Source: Thioclava pacifica DSM 10166 (GTDB taxonomy: Bacteria > Pseudomonadota > Alphaproteobacteria > Rhodobacterales > Rhodobacteraceae). From it: a stretch of 64,000 bases of DNA. The stretch spans positions 1 to 64,000 of the forward strand of contig NZ_AUND01000002.1 in the NCBI RefSeq assembly GCF_000714535.1, written 5' to 3'. Both the position numbers and the translations under genes were made by a program. Each line of letters starts with the position of its first letter. The stretch's first letter is position 1. The notes beneath the pieces were generated by a model. The model did not search any database, was not told the origin of the DNA, and worked only from the letters and a program-made list of their open reading frames with translations. Below are positions 7,852-16,197 of this stretch, in pieces.

Positions 7852-8156
7852 TGGCTGCTAAACTCCGTAAAGGCGACAAGGTCGTCGTGCTCGCTGGCAA
7901 GGACAAGGGCAAGCAAGGTGAGATCACCTCGGTTGACCCGAAAGCCGGCAAGGCTGTCGTGGACGGCGTGAACGTCGCGATCCGTCACCAGCGTCAGACC
8001 CAGACCACCCAGGGCGGCCGTCAGCCGAAGGCTATGCCGATCGACCTGTCGAACCTGGCTCTGATGGATGCCAATGGTAAAGCCACCCGCGTCGGCTTCC
8101 GCGAGGAAGACGGCAAGAAGGTGCGTTACGCCAAGACCACCGGGGAGGCGATCTGA
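7851..8156 (+). CDS. rplX: 50S ribosomal protein L24
   Basis: L24 is one of the first proteins to bind 23S rRNA. The 101-residue protein contains a KOW motif ([22 protein letters not shown], residues about 4-24) and ends with a typical [10 protein letters not shown] segment. ATG at 7851 overlaps the rplN stop by one base; a GTG immediately upstream is possible but less likely. Its stop likewise overlaps rplE. Confidence 0.95.
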   Translation: MAAKLRKGDKVVVLAGKDKGKQGEITSVDPKAGKAVVDGVNVAIRHQRQTQTTQGGRQPKAMPIDLSNLALMDANGKATRVGFREEDGKKVRYAKTTGEAI

Positions 8157-8713
8157 TGCTCGATCAAGCGACCTACACTCCGCGTCTGAAAGCGCTCTAC
8201 AAGGATCAGATCCGTGCGGCGCTGAAAGAAGAGTTCGGCTACAAGAACGACATGCAGATCCCGCGCCTTGAGAAGATCGTTCTCAACATGGGCGTTGGTG
8301 AAGCCGTCAAGGACACCAAGAAGGTCAAGCAGGCCGCCGACGAGCTCTCGCTCATCGCCGGTCAGAAGGCCGTGATGACCAAGGCGAAGAAGTCGATCGC
8401 TGGCTTCCGCGTCCGTGAAGAAATGCCGCTGGGCTGCAAAGTCACCCTGCGCGGCGAGCGGATGTACGAATTCCTCGATCGCCTGATCAACGTCGCCCTG
8501 CCGCGCGTCCGCGACTTCCGCGGCGTGAAGCCGTCCTTCGACGGTCGTGGCAACTTCGCGATGGGCCTCAAGGAACACATCGTGTTCCCGGAAATCGACT
8601 TCGATAAAGTCGACGAGGTTCTCGGTATGGACATCATCGTGGTGACCACGTCTGACGTGGATGCCGAAGCGAAGGCGCTGTTGAAAGCTTTCAACATGCC
8701 TTTCAACGCCTGA
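8156..8713 (+). CDS. rplE: 50S ribosomal protein L5
   Basis: L5 anchors 5S rRNA in the central protuberance and contacts P-site tRNA. The 185-residue product contains [40 protein letters not shown] and the 5S-binding [20 protein letters not shown] segment. The start codon overlaps the rplX stop by one base. Length and order are standard. Confidence 0.97.
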   Translation: MLDQATYTPRLKALYKDQIRAALKEEFGYKNDMQIPRLEKIVLNMGVGEAVKDTKKVKQAADELSLIAGQKAVMTKAKKSIAGFRVREEMPLGCKVTLRGERMYEFLDRLINVALPRVRDFRGVKPSFDGRGNFAMGLKEHIVFPEIDFDKVDEVLGMDIIVVTTSDVDAEAKALLKAFNMPFNA

Positions 8714-8732
8714 TCGCGGAGGAACGAAACTT

Positions 8733-9038
8733 ATGGCTAAGAAATCCATGGTTGCGCGCGAAGTGAAGCGTCAGCGTCTTGTGAACAAGTACGCGACGAA
8801 GCGGGCCGCGCTCAAGGAAATCATCGCGGACCAGGACCGCCCGATGGAGGAGCGCTTCAAGGCGTCTCTGAAACTCGCGGAACTGCCCCGCAACTCGTCG
8901 GCGACCCGGCTGCACAATCGTTGCCAGCTCACCGGTCGTCCCCACGCTTACTACCGTAAGCTCAAACTCTCGCGGATCATGCTGCGCGAACTGGCCTCCT
9001 ACGGCCAGATCCCCGGCATGGTGAAGTCGAGCTGGTAA
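8733..9038 (+). CDS. rpsN: 30S ribosomal protein S14, zinc-independent long form
   Basis: S14 stabilises the 30S head. At 101 residues it is the long, zinc-free type: the C-terminal motif reads [20 protein letters not shown], without the paired CxxC ligands of the short zinc form. The [17 protein letters not shown]-terminus is typical of proteobacteria. A GGAGG-like sequence precedes the ATG. It is placed between rplE and rpsH as in the normal spc operon. Confidence 0.96.
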   Translation: MAKKSMVAREVKRQRLVNKYATKRAALKEIIADQDRPMEERFKASLKLAELPRNSSATRLHNRCQLTGRPHAYYRKLKLSRIMLRELASYGQIPGMVKSSW

Positions 9039-9048
9039 GGAGGGCGAC

Positions 9049-9447
9049 ATGTCTGTGAACGATCCTCTCGGCGATATGCTGACCCGCATCCGCAACGCTC
9101 AAATGCGTGGCAAATCCACCGTCCGTACGCCGGCTTCGAAGCTGCGCGCCTGGGTGCTCGACGTGCTCCAGGACGAGGGCTACATCCGTGGTTACGAGAA
9201 AACCGCTGACTCGAAAGGTCATCCGGAGCTCGAAATCAGCCTCAAGTACTACGAAGGCACCCCGGTCATCCGCGAACTCAAGCGCGTTTCGACCCCCGGC
9301 CGTCGTGTGTACATGGGCGCTCAGGATGTGCCGTCGGTCCGTCAGGGCCTGGGCGTTTCCATCGTCTCGACCTCGAAGGGCGTGATGTCGGATGCAAGCG
9401 CACGCACTGCCAATGTTGGCGGTGAAGTGCTCTGCACCGTGTTCTAA
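9049..9447 (+). CDS. rpsH: 30S ribosomal protein S8
   Basis: S8 binds the central domain of 16S rRNA and in E. coli represses the spc operon at the rplE leader. The 132-residue product starts [20 protein letters not shown] and ends with the conserved [22 protein letters not shown]. It lies 10 bases after rpsN behind AAGGAGGG. An S8-binding mimic around the rplE start was not examined in detail and is not claimed. Confidence 0.97.
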   Translation: MSVNDPLGDMLTRIRNAQMRGKSTVRTPASKLRAWVLDVLQDEGYIRGYEKTADSKGHPELEISLKYYEGTPVIRELKRVSTPGRRVYMGAQDVPSVRQGLGVSIVSTSKGVMSDASARTANVGGEVLCTVF

Positions 9448-9457
9448 GGAGGGCTCA

Positions 9458-9991
9458 ATGTCTCGTATTGGTAAGAAACCGGTCGAGCTTCCCAGCGGCG
9501 TTTCGGCGTCTCTGTCGGGCCAGACCATCGAAGTGAAGGGCCCGAAAGGGACCCGCAGCTTCACCGCCACCGACGACGTGACCCTCGCGGTCGAAGACAA
9601 CGCCGTCAAAATCACTCCGCGTGGCCTGTCGAAGCGCGCGCGCCAGCAGTGGGGTATGACCCGCTCGCAGGTCGCCAACCTCGTCACCGGCGTGACCGAG
9701 GGCTTCAAGAAAGAGCTCGAGATCCAGGGTGTGGGTTACCGCGCCCAGATGCAGGGCAACGTCCTGAAGCTGTCGCTCGGCTACTCGCACGAGGTGAACT
9801 TCGAAGTCCCGAACGGCGTGACCGTGACGGCTCCGAAGCAGACCGAGATCGTTGTGGAAGGTATCGACCAGCAGCAGGTGGGCCAGGTTGCGGCCAACAT
9901 CCGCGAGTGGCGTGCGCCGGAGCCCTACAAGGGCAAGGGCATCCGCTACAAGGGCGAGTATATCTTCCGCAAAGAAGGTAAGAAGAAGTAA
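9458..9991 (+). CDS. rplF: 50S ribosomal protein L6
   Basis: L6 lies near the factor-binding site of the 50S subunit. The correct start is the ATG at 9458 ([15 protein letters not shown]), preceded by AAGGAGGG; an in-frame upstream extension would run through rpsH. The 177 residues match the family and include the C-terminal [18 protein letters not shown] signature. The gene is 10 bases after rpsH and 11 before rplR. Confidence 0.96.
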   Translation: MSRIGKKPVELPSGVSASLSGQTIEVKGPKGTRSFTATDDVTLAVEDNAVKITPRGLSKRARQQWGMTRSQVANLVTGVTEGFKKELEIQGVGYRAQMQGNVLKLSLGYSHEVNFEVPNGVTVTAPKQTEIVVEGIDQQQVGQVAANIREWRAPEPYKGKGIRYKGEYIFRKEGKKK

Positions 9992-10002
9992 GGAACGCGA
10001 AA

Positions 10003-10362
10003 ATGGCAAACAGCAAACGGGATCTGTTCCTCAAGCGCCGCCTGCGCGTTCGGAACAAGCTTCGGAAGATGGCCGCTGGTCGCGCTCGTCTTTCGGTTCA
10101 TCGCTCGTCGAAGAACATCAGCGTTCAGCTGATCGACGACGTCAACGGCGTGACGCTGGCTTCGGCCTCGTCGCTCGAGAAAGATCTCGGCGTCGTCGGC
10201 AAGAACAACGTCGAAGCGGCGGCGAAAGTCGGTGCTGCGATCGCCGAGCGTGCGAAGAAAGCCGGCGTCGAAGCCTGCTACTTCGACCGCGGTGGCTTCC
10301 TGTTCCACGGGAAGATCAAGGCGCTTGCCGACGCGGCCCGCGAAGGCGGTCTGAAGTTCTAA
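10003..10362 (+). CDS. rplR: 50S ribosomal protein L18
   Basis: L18 binds 5S rRNA together with L5. The 119-residue protein has the basic N-terminus [19 protein letters not shown], the [18 protein letters not shown] strand and the C-terminal [23 protein letters not shown] signature. It is followed by an unusual 117-base structured gap before rpsE. Confidence 0.96.
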   Translation: MANSKRDLFLKRRLRVRNKLRKMAAGRARLSVHRSSKNISVQLIDDVNGVTLASASSLEKDLGVVGKNNVEAAAKVGAAIAERAKKAGVEACYFDRGGFLFHGKIKALADAAREGGLKF

Positions 10363-10370
10363 GAACCGGA

Positions 10371-10459
10371 GGGTGGCGGTAGCGCCACCCCGATGATCCG
10401 GGAGCGTCCCTGCAAGGGGGCGCTCACCTGGATTGGATGAAACGGCGTGATACCACGCC
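10371..10459 (+). promoter_or_regulatory. Triple-hairpin leader between rplR and rpsE
   Basis: Three adjacent hairpins fill the rplR-rpsE gap: GGGTGGCG/CGCCACCC (10371-10390, perfect eight-base stem, GTAG loop), 10402-10410 with 10417-10425 (nine base pairs including one T-G) and GGCGTG/CACGCC (10444-10459, ATAC loop). None is followed by a T-run, so they are not simple terminators. The last ends about 20 bases before the rpsE ATG. They may control translation or mRNA processing of rpsE-rpmD. Confidence 0.6.
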
Positions 10460-10479
10460 ATCACGAGAAGGAATGCCTT

Positions 10480-11049
10480 ATGGCAGAACGTGACAACCGT
10501 CGGGGCCGCCGCGAAGAGCGCGAAGAAACCCCGGAATTCGCCGATCGCCTCGTTGCGATCAACCGTGTGTCGAAGACCGTGAAGGGTGGTAAGCGCTTTG
10601 GCTTCGCAGCCCTCGTGGTCGTCGGCGACCAGCGCGGCCGTGTCGGCTTCGGCAAGGGCAAGGCCAAGGAAGTTCCGGAAGCGATCCGCAAGGCGACCGA
10701 ACAGGCGAAGCGCAACATGGTTCGCGTGCCGCTGCGTGACGGCCGCACCCTGCACCACGACATCGAGGGCCGTCACGGCGCCGGTCGTGTTGTGATGCGC
10801 ACCGCCCCGGAAGGTACCGGTATCATCGCAGGTGGTCCGATGCGTGCCGTCTTCGAAATGCTCGGCGTCAAGGACGTCGTTTCGAAGTCGCTGGGCTCGC
10901 AGAACCCCTACAACATGATCCGCGCCACGCTGAACGGCCTGACCAAGGAAGCGAGCCCCCGTCAGGTGGCAGCGCGCCGCGGCAAGAAAGTGGCCGACAT
11001 CCTGAAGAAGCCCGAGGCTGAGGCGACCGCCGAAGCCGCGGAAGCGTAA
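10480..11049 (+). CDS. rpsE: 30S ribosomal protein S5
   Basis: S5 takes part in decoding accuracy and mRNA helicase activity at the entry channel. ATG at 10480 follows AGAAGGAA; an upstream in-frame start at 10447 lies inside the leader hairpins and was rejected. The 189 residues contain the double-stranded RNA-binding fold ([20 protein letters not shown]), [17 protein letters not shown], and [22 protein letters not shown] short Ala/Glu-rich C-terminal tail follows the core. Confidence 0.96.
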   Translation: MAERDNRRGRREEREETPEFADRLVAINRVSKTVKGGKRFGFAALVVVGDQRGRVGFGKGKAKEVPEAIRKATEQAKRNMVRVPLRDGRTLHHDIEGRHGAGRVVMRTAPEGTGIIAGGPMRAVFEMLGVKDVVSKSLGSQNPYNMIRATLNGLTKEASPRQVAARRGKKVADILKKPEAEATAEAAEA

Positions 11050-11061
11050 GGAGAGCGATCA

Positions 11062-11247
11062 ATGGCTACCATCGTCGTCAAGCAAATCGGTTCGCCGATC
11101 CGTCGTCCCGCCATCCAGCGCGAGACGCTGAAAGGTCTGGGCCTGAACAAGATGAACCGCACCCGCGAGCTGGAAGACACCCCGGCCGTGCGTGGCATGG
11201 TCGCGAAGATCCCGCACCTCGTGGCGATCATCGAAGAAAAGGCCTGA
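11062..11247 (+). CDS. rpmD: 50S ribosomal protein L30
   Basis: L30 is a small 50S protein with a ferredoxin-like fold. The 61 residues include the family signature [25 protein letters not shown] and a C-terminal strand. It is 12 bases after rpsE. rplO and secY, which normally follow, are replaced by a terminator and unrelated genes, so this is the end of the ribosomal locus in the window. Confidence 0.96.
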   Translation: MATIVVKQIGSPIRRPAIQRETLKGLGLNKMNRTRELEDTPAVRGMVAKIPHLVAIIEEKA

Positions 11248-11271
11248 GCCTAACGGTTCACCTGAATAACG

Positions 11272-11302
11272 AAACGCCCCGTCCGCAAGGTCGGGGCGTT
11301 TT
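11272..11302 (+). terminator. Rho-independent terminator after rpmD
   Basis: Bases 11272-11284 pair with 11289-11301 around a GCAA tetraloop with one T-T mismatch, then TTTT. It closes the spc-like segment immediately after rpmD and so separates it from any distant rplO-secY unit. Confidence 0.88.
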
Positions 11303-11446
11303 GCTTTGCGCGCTCAGCCGAGAGGGCGCATCTGATCCCGTTCTGTCAAGCCGGACATTGGTGGCGGAACGGCCGAGACGCCCCGCGTGTTACCTTAGGT
11401 CAATCGGTTGCGTGCTCCGCGCGATCGGAAAAGGGGAGGAAACGCG

Positions 11447-11893
11447 ATGACAAAGATGATTATGGTGGGGCTTGTCTGCGCCGCGCTGTGTGGCGGGACG
11501 GTTTCGCGGGCCGATGATGCCAGCGACGTTGAGGCCGCGATCGGGACGTGGCAGGCGTTGTGGAACGCCGGGGATGCGAGAGCGGCCGCGCAGGCGATCT
11601 TCACCGAGGATGCTGTTCTCCTGCCACCGGACGGGCCGATGCTCACAGGCCGCGATGCGATTACGGCGTTCTGGCAGCCGATCCTCGATTCCCCTGCCCA
11701 TTCGCTCGAACTGGAATTGCTGCATCTTGATCTGCTTGGCGATACAGCGATCGAAACCGGAACATGGGCGGTGAGCGTGCCGGGCGATGACGGCAAGGAT
11801 AAGCAAATCGGCGGCAAGACCCTCGTCGTGTGGAAGAAGGGGGCGGACGGCCAGTGGCGTATGGCACAAGACATGTGGAACAACGGCAACTGA
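11447..11893 (+). CDS. Secreted SnoaL/DUF4440-like protein
   Basis: A 148-residue protein with an N-terminal signal peptide (hydrophobic core MIMVGLVCAALCGGTV, probable cleavage after SRA near residue 22), followed by an NTF2/SnoaL-like domain: VEAAIGTWQALWNAGDARAAAQ, FTEDAVLLPPDGPMLTGRDAI and a final WRMAQDMWNNGN strand. Such domains are small binding folds or polyketide-cyclase-like enzymes; no catalytic role can be assigned. The ATG at 11447 has GGGGAGGA upstream; a start at 11408 is possible but lacks one. It stands alone between two terminators. Confidence 0.75.
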   Translation: MTKMIMVGLVCAALCGGTVSRADDASDVEAAIGTWQALWNAGDARAAAQAIFTEDAVLLPPDGPMLTGRDAITAFWQPILDSPAHSLELELLHLDLLGDTAIETGTWAVSVPGDDGKDKQIGGKTLVVWKKGADGQWRMAQDMWNNGN

Positions 11894-11901
11894 GCGCGTG
11901 A

Positions 11902-11924
11902 GAGTGCGGGTTTCCCGCGCTCTT
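11902..11924 (+). terminator. Terminator after the SnoaL-like gene
   Basis: GAGTGCGGG (11902-11910) pairs with CCCGCGCTC (11914-11922) around a TTT loop, with one T-G pair, followed by a short TT. It is a moderate intrinsic terminator just after the stop codon. Confidence 0.6.
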
Positions 11925-12073
11925 GCCATCCGAGCTGTGCACCGCTTCACCGCGACCGCCATGTCTTTTCACCAATTTTCTTCACGAATCTGGGAACCCG
12001 ACCCGGAAGCATCCGTTGGGAAGGTAGGGTCCGGGCGTTCCGGTTGGGCCCGACGGAAACGTGAGGGAATAAA

Positions 12074-12490
12074 ATGTTCAATAAAATCATGGTTCCGGTG
12101 GATCTGCGTCATGTCGATAAGATGGGCAAGGCGCTGAGCATCGTAGCGGAACTCGCAACCACGCATGATGCCGACGTGATCTTCGTGGGTATCACCAGCC
12201 CCGAGCCGAACGCGCTTGGGCATAATCCGAAGGAATACGAGGCGCGGCTGAAAGATTTCGCGTCTTCGAAGGCCGAAGAAACGAGGTATCGCGCAGGCGC
12301 ACACATGATCGTGGCCCATGACCCCGCGATCGATCTCGACAAGCATCTTCTGGAAGCCTGCGAAGCGTTGGGAACGGATCTCGTCGTCATGGCGACGCAT
12401 CTGCCCAATGTCACCGATTACTTCTGGGCCTCGCACGGGGGCCATCTGGCAACCCATGCGGATGCATCGGTCTTTCTCGTGCGCGGCTGA
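12074..12490 (+). CDS. Universal stress protein
   Basis: A 138-residue UspA-superfamily protein: MFNKIMVPVDLRHVDK start, central VIFVGITSPEPN strand and a C-terminal LGTDLVVMATHLPNV segment. The usual ATP-binding pattern G-x2-G-x9-G-S/T is not clear; the region reads SHGGHLATHADASVFLVR, so nucleotide binding is uncertain. The gene lies 41 bases before a BCCT carrier and in the same direction. In the ectoine TRAP system TeaABC the neighbouring Usp protein TeaD regulates the transporter, and a similar partnership is plausible here. Confidence 0.85.
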   Translation: MFNKIMVPVDLRHVDKMGKALSIVAELATTHDADVIFVGITSPEPNALGHNPKEYEARLKDFASSKAEETRYRAGAHMIVAHDPAIDLDKHLLEACEALGTDLVVMATHLPNVTDYFWASHGGHLATHADASVFLVRG

Positions 12491-12531
12491 GCGCGCACCA
12501 AAACAAACAATCAAGGACAGGAGGACGGCAT

Positions 12532-14172
12532 ATGGCCGAACCTGAGGAAATTCAGGGAATCCCTGCCCCGGAGGGGGACACCCAACTCATCGACACCGAT
12601 TACGAGATCGGTCAGGACAATCTGGAGGGGCAGCTCGGTCCCTTCGGTTTCGACGTACATAACCCGGTCTTCATGGTCTCGGCACTGACCATCGTGGCCT
12701 TTGTCTTCTACGCGCTCGCGCTGCCCGAACAGGCGAGTGCCGTTTTCGGCTGGCTGCGCCCGTGGCTGACCTCGACCTTCGACTGGTTCTTCCTTGGATC
12801 GGCGGACATCTTCGTGATCTTCTGCCTGATCCTCATCGTGAGCCCCTGGGGGGCGGTCCGCCTCGGCGGCACGGATGCCGAACCAGACTATACCTATGTC
12901 GGCTGGTTCGCGATGCTCTTCGCCGCCGGTATGGGCATTGGTCTGATGTTCTTCGGGGTGCTCGAACCGGTCTATCACATGGCGATCTCGCAGCCTCTGG
13001 GCACGCCTTCGCCCTTCGATGCGGATGGCAATCTGATCCCGGAAAACGTCGCGCGGGCCAAGGAGATGGGTCTTGCGGCAACGATCTACCACTGGGGTCT
13101 GCACCCCTGGGCGATCTATGCCGTGGTGGCGCTCGCGCTGGCGCTCTTCTCATATAACAAGGGCTTGCCGCTGACGATCCGCTCGGCCTTCTACCCGATC
13201 TTCGGCGAGAGGATCTGGGGCTGGACCGGCCATATCATCGACATCCTCGCGGTGTTTGCGACGCTCTTCGGCCTTGCGACTTCGCTCGGCTTTGGCGCGC
13301 AGCAGGCCAATGCCGGCCTCAATCACGTCTTCGGCGTGCCGATCAACACGAGCGTGCAGGTCGTGCTGATCACCGCGATTACCGGCGTGGCGCTGTTCTC
13401 GGTGCTGCGCGGGCTCGATGGGGGCGTGAAGCTGCTCTCCGAGATCAACATGGGCATCGCGGCGCTGCTGCTCCTGTTCGTGCTCTTCGCCGGGCCGACG
13501 CTGATGATCTTCACCGATTTCGGGCAGGGGCTGCTCGCCTATGCGAAAGACATCATCCCGCTCTCGAACCCGATCGGGCGCACCGATGACAGCTATCGCG
13601 ACGGCTGGACCGCCTTCTACTGGGCCTGGTGGATCAGCTGGTCGCCCTTCGTCGGCATGTTCATCGCGCGCGTCTCGCGCGGTCGCACCGTGCGCGAGTT
13701 CATCATCTGCGTGTTGCTGATCCCGTCGCTGGTCTGCGTGCTCTGGATGGCTGTCTTCGGCGGCGTTGCGATCGATCAGGTGATCTCGGACCCGAGCGGC
13801 TCGCTGGTGAAGGCGAACGTGATCGACAGCTACAACCCGCCGCTGTCGCTGTTCGCGATGCTCGAAGGGCTGCCGCTGAGCTCGATCACCTCGGTCATCG
13901 CGATCGTTCTGGTCATCGTGTTCTTCGTGACCTCGTCGGACTCGGGCTCGCTCGTGATCGATACGATCACCGCGGGTGGCAAGGTCGATGCGCCGGTTCC
14001 GCAGCGTGTGTTCTGGGCCACCTTCGAGGGCGCGGTCGCGATCGTGCTGCTGGTTGGCGGCGGTCTGGGGGCGTTGCAGGCGATGGTCATCTCGACCGGT
14101 CTGCCCTTCACGCTCGTCCTGCTGGTGATGTGCTGGGCGATCTTCAAGGGGCTGCGCAGCGAGCCGCGCTGA
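12532..14172 (+). CDS. BCCT family betaine/choline/carnitine transporter
   Basis: A 546-residue inner-membrane carrier with about twelve hydrophobic segments. BCCT hallmarks are GMGIGLMFFGVLEPV (about residues 140-155), which forms the Na+/substrate region, and the Trp-rich signature AFYWAWWISWSPFVGMFIAR near residues 363-382. It would take up a quaternary ammonium or related osmolyte with Na+ or H+. The acidic N-terminal 45 residues are cytoplasmic. AGGAGG precedes the ATG, and it is probably co-transcribed with the Usp gene. The substrate cannot be read from the sequence. Confidence 0.92.
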   Translation: MAEPEEIQGIPAPEGDTQLIDTDYEIGQDNLEGQLGPFGFDVHNPVFMVSALTIVAFVFYALALPEQASAVFGWLRPWLTSTFDWFFLGSADIFVIFCLILIVSPWGAVRLGGTDAEPDYTYVGWFAMLFAAGMGIGLMFFGVLEPVYHMAISQPLGTPSPFDADGNLIPENVARAKEMGLAATIYHWGLHPWAIYAVVALALALFSYNKGLPLTIRSAFYPIFGERIWGWTGHIIDILAVFATLFGLATSLGFGAQQANAGLNHVFGVPINTSVQVVLITAITGVALFSVLRGLDGGVKLLSEINMGIAALLLLFVLFAGPTLMIFTDFGQGLLAYAKDIIPLSNPIGRTDDSYRDGWTAFYWAWWISWSPFVGMFIARVSRGRTVREFIICVLLIPSLVCVLWMAVFGGVAIDQVISDPSGSLVKANVIDSYNPPLSLFAMLEGLPLSSITSVIAIVLVIVFFVTSSDSGSLVIDTITAGGKVDAPVPQRVFWATFEGAVAIVLLVGGGLGALQAMVISTGLPFTLVLLVMCWAIFKGLRSEPR

Positions 14173-14191
14173 GCTTTGCTCCGAAATCAAG

Positions 14192-14226
14192 AAAACGCGC
14201 GGGGCAGGGGTGCCTCGCGCGTTTTT
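14192..14226 (+). terminator. Terminator after the BCCT gene
   Basis: Bases 14192-14206 pair with 14211-14225 (one G-T pair) around a GGGG loop, with a T-run at 14222-14226. It separates the osmolyte carrier from the biotin importer. Confidence 0.85.
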
Positions 14227-14292
14227 ATTTGGGGCTGCCTGCCCCCGTGTCCTTTCTCTACGACCAATGCCATCTGGAAAGCGCGCGCGGCT

Positions 14293-14306
14293 GCGTGTAA
14301 GCACGC
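14293..14306 (+). promoter_or_regulatory. Hairpin at the bioM start
   Basis: GCGTG (14293-14297) pairs with CACGC (14302-14306) and can be extended outward by GCGCG/CGCGC. It ends four bases before the bioM ATG, where a Shine-Dalgarno sequence would be expected but none is seen. It may limit initiation or indicate leaderless translation. Confidence 0.3.
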
Positions 14307-14310
14307 GCGC

Positions 14311-15057
14311 ATGTCCGGAACCGATCCGATCCCCGCCGCGAGCCATATCCAGCTCGACGCTCTGGGCCACGACCTTGAAGGGCGCGTGGTGCTGGAGGGC
14401 ATCTCGGTCGAGACGCGAGCGCGCCGGATCGGGATCGTCGGGCGTAACGGTTCGGGGAAATCGACGCTGGCGCGGCTGCTGGCGGGGCTGATCGCGCCCA
14501 CGCGCGGTAGTCTGCGGGTGAACGGGTGTGACCTTGCCGCCGATCGCAAGGCCGCGCTGCGCGAAGTAGGAATTCTGTTTCAGAACCCCGACCACCAGAT
14601 CATCTTCCCGACCGTGACTGAAGAGATCGCCTTTGGTCTGCGCCAGCAGGGCAGAACCAAGCGCGAGGCCGAGACACTGGCGGTCGAGACCCTGATCCGC
14701 TTCGACAAGGAGGGCTGGCGCGACGCCTATGTCACCACCTTGTCGCAGGGCCAAAAGCAGCTTTTGTGCCTGATGGCGGTGAGCGCGATGGCCCCGAAGC
14801 TGCTGATCCTCGACGAGCCCTTCTCGGGGCTCGACATTCCGACCAAGGCGCAGCTGGCGCGCTATCTCGGGCTCTATCACGGCACGCTGATCCAGATCAC
14901 CCACGACCCGCGCGAGGTCGAGGGGTATGACGAGATCCTCTGGCTCGATCAGGGCAAGCTGCGGATGCATGGCAGCGTGGCCGAGGTTCTGCCCGCCTAT
15001 ATCGAAGAGATGACGCGACAGGGAGAGGCCGATGATATCGCTGACCTCCCCGGTTAA
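14311..15057 (+). CDS. bioM: Biotin ECF importer ATPase BioM
   Basis: BioM is the ATPase of the energy-coupling-factor biotin importer. The 248 residues show a Walker A GRNGSGKST (about 44-52), Q-loop QNPDHQIIFPTV, signature LSQGQKQL and Walker B LLILDEPFSG. It is shorter than paired ECF ATPases, as expected for the BioMNY type. ATG at 14311 was chosen because the coding homology begins just after it; there is no obvious Shine-Dalgarno. It overlaps bioN by 26 bases. Confidence 0.9.
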   Translation: MSGTDPIPAASHIQLDALGHDLEGRVVLEGISVETRARRIGIVGRNGSGKSTLARLLAGLIAPTRGSLRVNGCDLAADRKAALREVGILFQNPDHQIIFPTVTEEIAFGLRQQGRTKREAETLAVETLIRFDKEGWRDAYVTTLSQGQKQLLCLMAVSAMAPKLLILDEPFSGLDIPTKAQLARYLGLYHGTLIQITHDPREVEGYDEILWLDQGKLRMHGSVAEVLPAYIEEMTRQGEADDIADLPG

Positions 15058-15646
15058 GACCCGCGCGCATGACTGGCCCGCGGGGCTGAAGCTCGCCGGG
15101 CTCTGTGCGAGCACGCTGGGGCTGTTCTACATCACGAGCCCCTACGCGCATCTCGCGATCCTGCTGGCGATCCTTGCCGCCTATGCCGCACCGGGCCGGG
15201 CCTTCCTGCGCTCGGGGTTGCGTTCGCTCAAGGTGCTCTGGCCCTTCATCGTGATCGTCGGCATCTGGCAGGTGGTGATCGGAGAGATTGCGGACGGGCT
15301 GATGATCGTGATGCGGATGATCTCGGCGGTGGCGCTGGCCAATCTCGTGTCGATGACGACGCGGCTGAGCGACATGATCGCGGTGGTGAACTGGCTTAGC
15401 ACGCCGCTGCGCAAACTCGGGATGCCGACGCAGGTGCTCGAGATCGCGATCGCGCTGGTGATCCGGATGGTTCCGGTTCTGATGGGAAAGGGCACGCGGC
15501 TGACCGAGAGCTGGCGCGCGCGCGCCACCCGACGGCCAAGCTGGCGGCTTGTGCTGCCCTTCACGCTTCTTGCGCTTGACGATGCCGATCATGTCGGCGA
15601 TGCGCTCCGGGCCCGGGGCGGGCTCACATCTGAAAGGGAGAGTTAG
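15032..15646 (+). CDS. bioN: Biotin ECF importer transmembrane protein BioN
   Basis: BioN is the T-component that couples BioM to the substrate-binding BioY. The 204-residue CbiQ-type membrane protein has several hydrophobic helices and the cytoplasmic coupling motif ESWRARATR near residues 158-166, matching the Ala-Arg-Gly-type motif of T-components. The ATG lies within the end of bioM after GGGAGAG. bioY starts immediately after its stop. Confidence 0.9.
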   Translation: MISLTSPVKTRAHDWPAGLKLAGLCASTLGLFYITSPYAHLAILLAILAAYAAPGRAFLRSGLRSLKVLWPFIVIVGIWQVVIGEIADGLMIVMRMISAVALANLVSMTTRLSDMIAVVNWLSTPLRKLGMPTQVLEIAIALVIRMVPVLMGKGTRLTESWRARATRRPSWRLVLPFTLLALDDADHVGDALRARGGLTSERES

Positions 15647-16192
15647 ATGGAAAAGAATGTTGCGCTGATCGCGCTTTTCGCGGCGCTGATCGCGGTGCTG
15701 GGGCTGATCCCCAAGATCACCCTGGGCTTCGGCGTGCCGATCACGGCGCAGAGCCTCGGGATCATGCTGGCGGGTGCCGTGCTGGGCTCGAAGCGCGGGG
15801 CGCTGGCGGTTCTGCTGTTCCTGCTGCTCGTCGCCGTGGGCCTGCCGCTTCTGGCCGGAGGCCGGGGTGGCCTTGGCGTTTTCGCAGGCCCGACGGCCGG
15901 TTTCCTCTTCAGCTGGCCCGTCGCGGCCTGGCTCACCGGTTTCATCGTCGAGAAATGGCGCCAGCCGCCGCTCGCGCTGTCGGTCTTCGTCGCGGCGATT
16001 CTGGGAGGGATCGTGCTGTCCTATGCGATGGGGATCGTGGGACTGTCGCTTGCGCTCGGCAAGAGCCTGACCGAGAGCACTTCGTTGATGCTGGTCTTCA
16101 TCCCTGGTGACCTGATCAAGGCGGCGATCGCTGGCGCGCTGACCTCGGCGCTGGCCAAGGCGCGCCCCTCCAGCGTGTTGTCGCGCGCCTGA
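15647..16192 (+). CDS. bioY: Biotin transporter S-component BioY
   Basis: BioY binds biotin within the membrane. The 181-residue protein is highly hydrophobic with about six helices and carries the family pattern GVPITAQSLGIMLAGAVLGSKRG and LPLLAGGRGGLGVFAGPTAGFL. It is last in the bioMNY order and begins directly after the bioN TAG, behind GGGAGAG. No TTATCTATAA-like BioR site was noticed upstream of bioM. An asparaginase gene starts only five bases after its stop. Confidence 0.93.
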   Translation: MEKNVALIALFAALIAVLGLIPKITLGFGVPITAQSLGIMLAGAVLGSKRGALAVLLFLLLVAVGLPLLAGGRGGLGVFAGPTAGFLFSWPVAAWLTGFIVEKWRQPPLALSVFVAAILGGIVLSYAMGIVGLSLALGKSLTESTSLMLVFIPGDLIKAAIAGALTSALAKARPSSVLSRA

Positions 16193-16197
16193 CCGTC

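Noticed and set aside
13150-15114. A 654-codon open frame on the - strand across the BCCT and bio genes
   Set aside because: It lies antisense to well-supported genes, has no ribosome-binding site, and its product is low-complexity rich in Arg, Asp and His, as expected for a shadow frame in GC-rich DNA.
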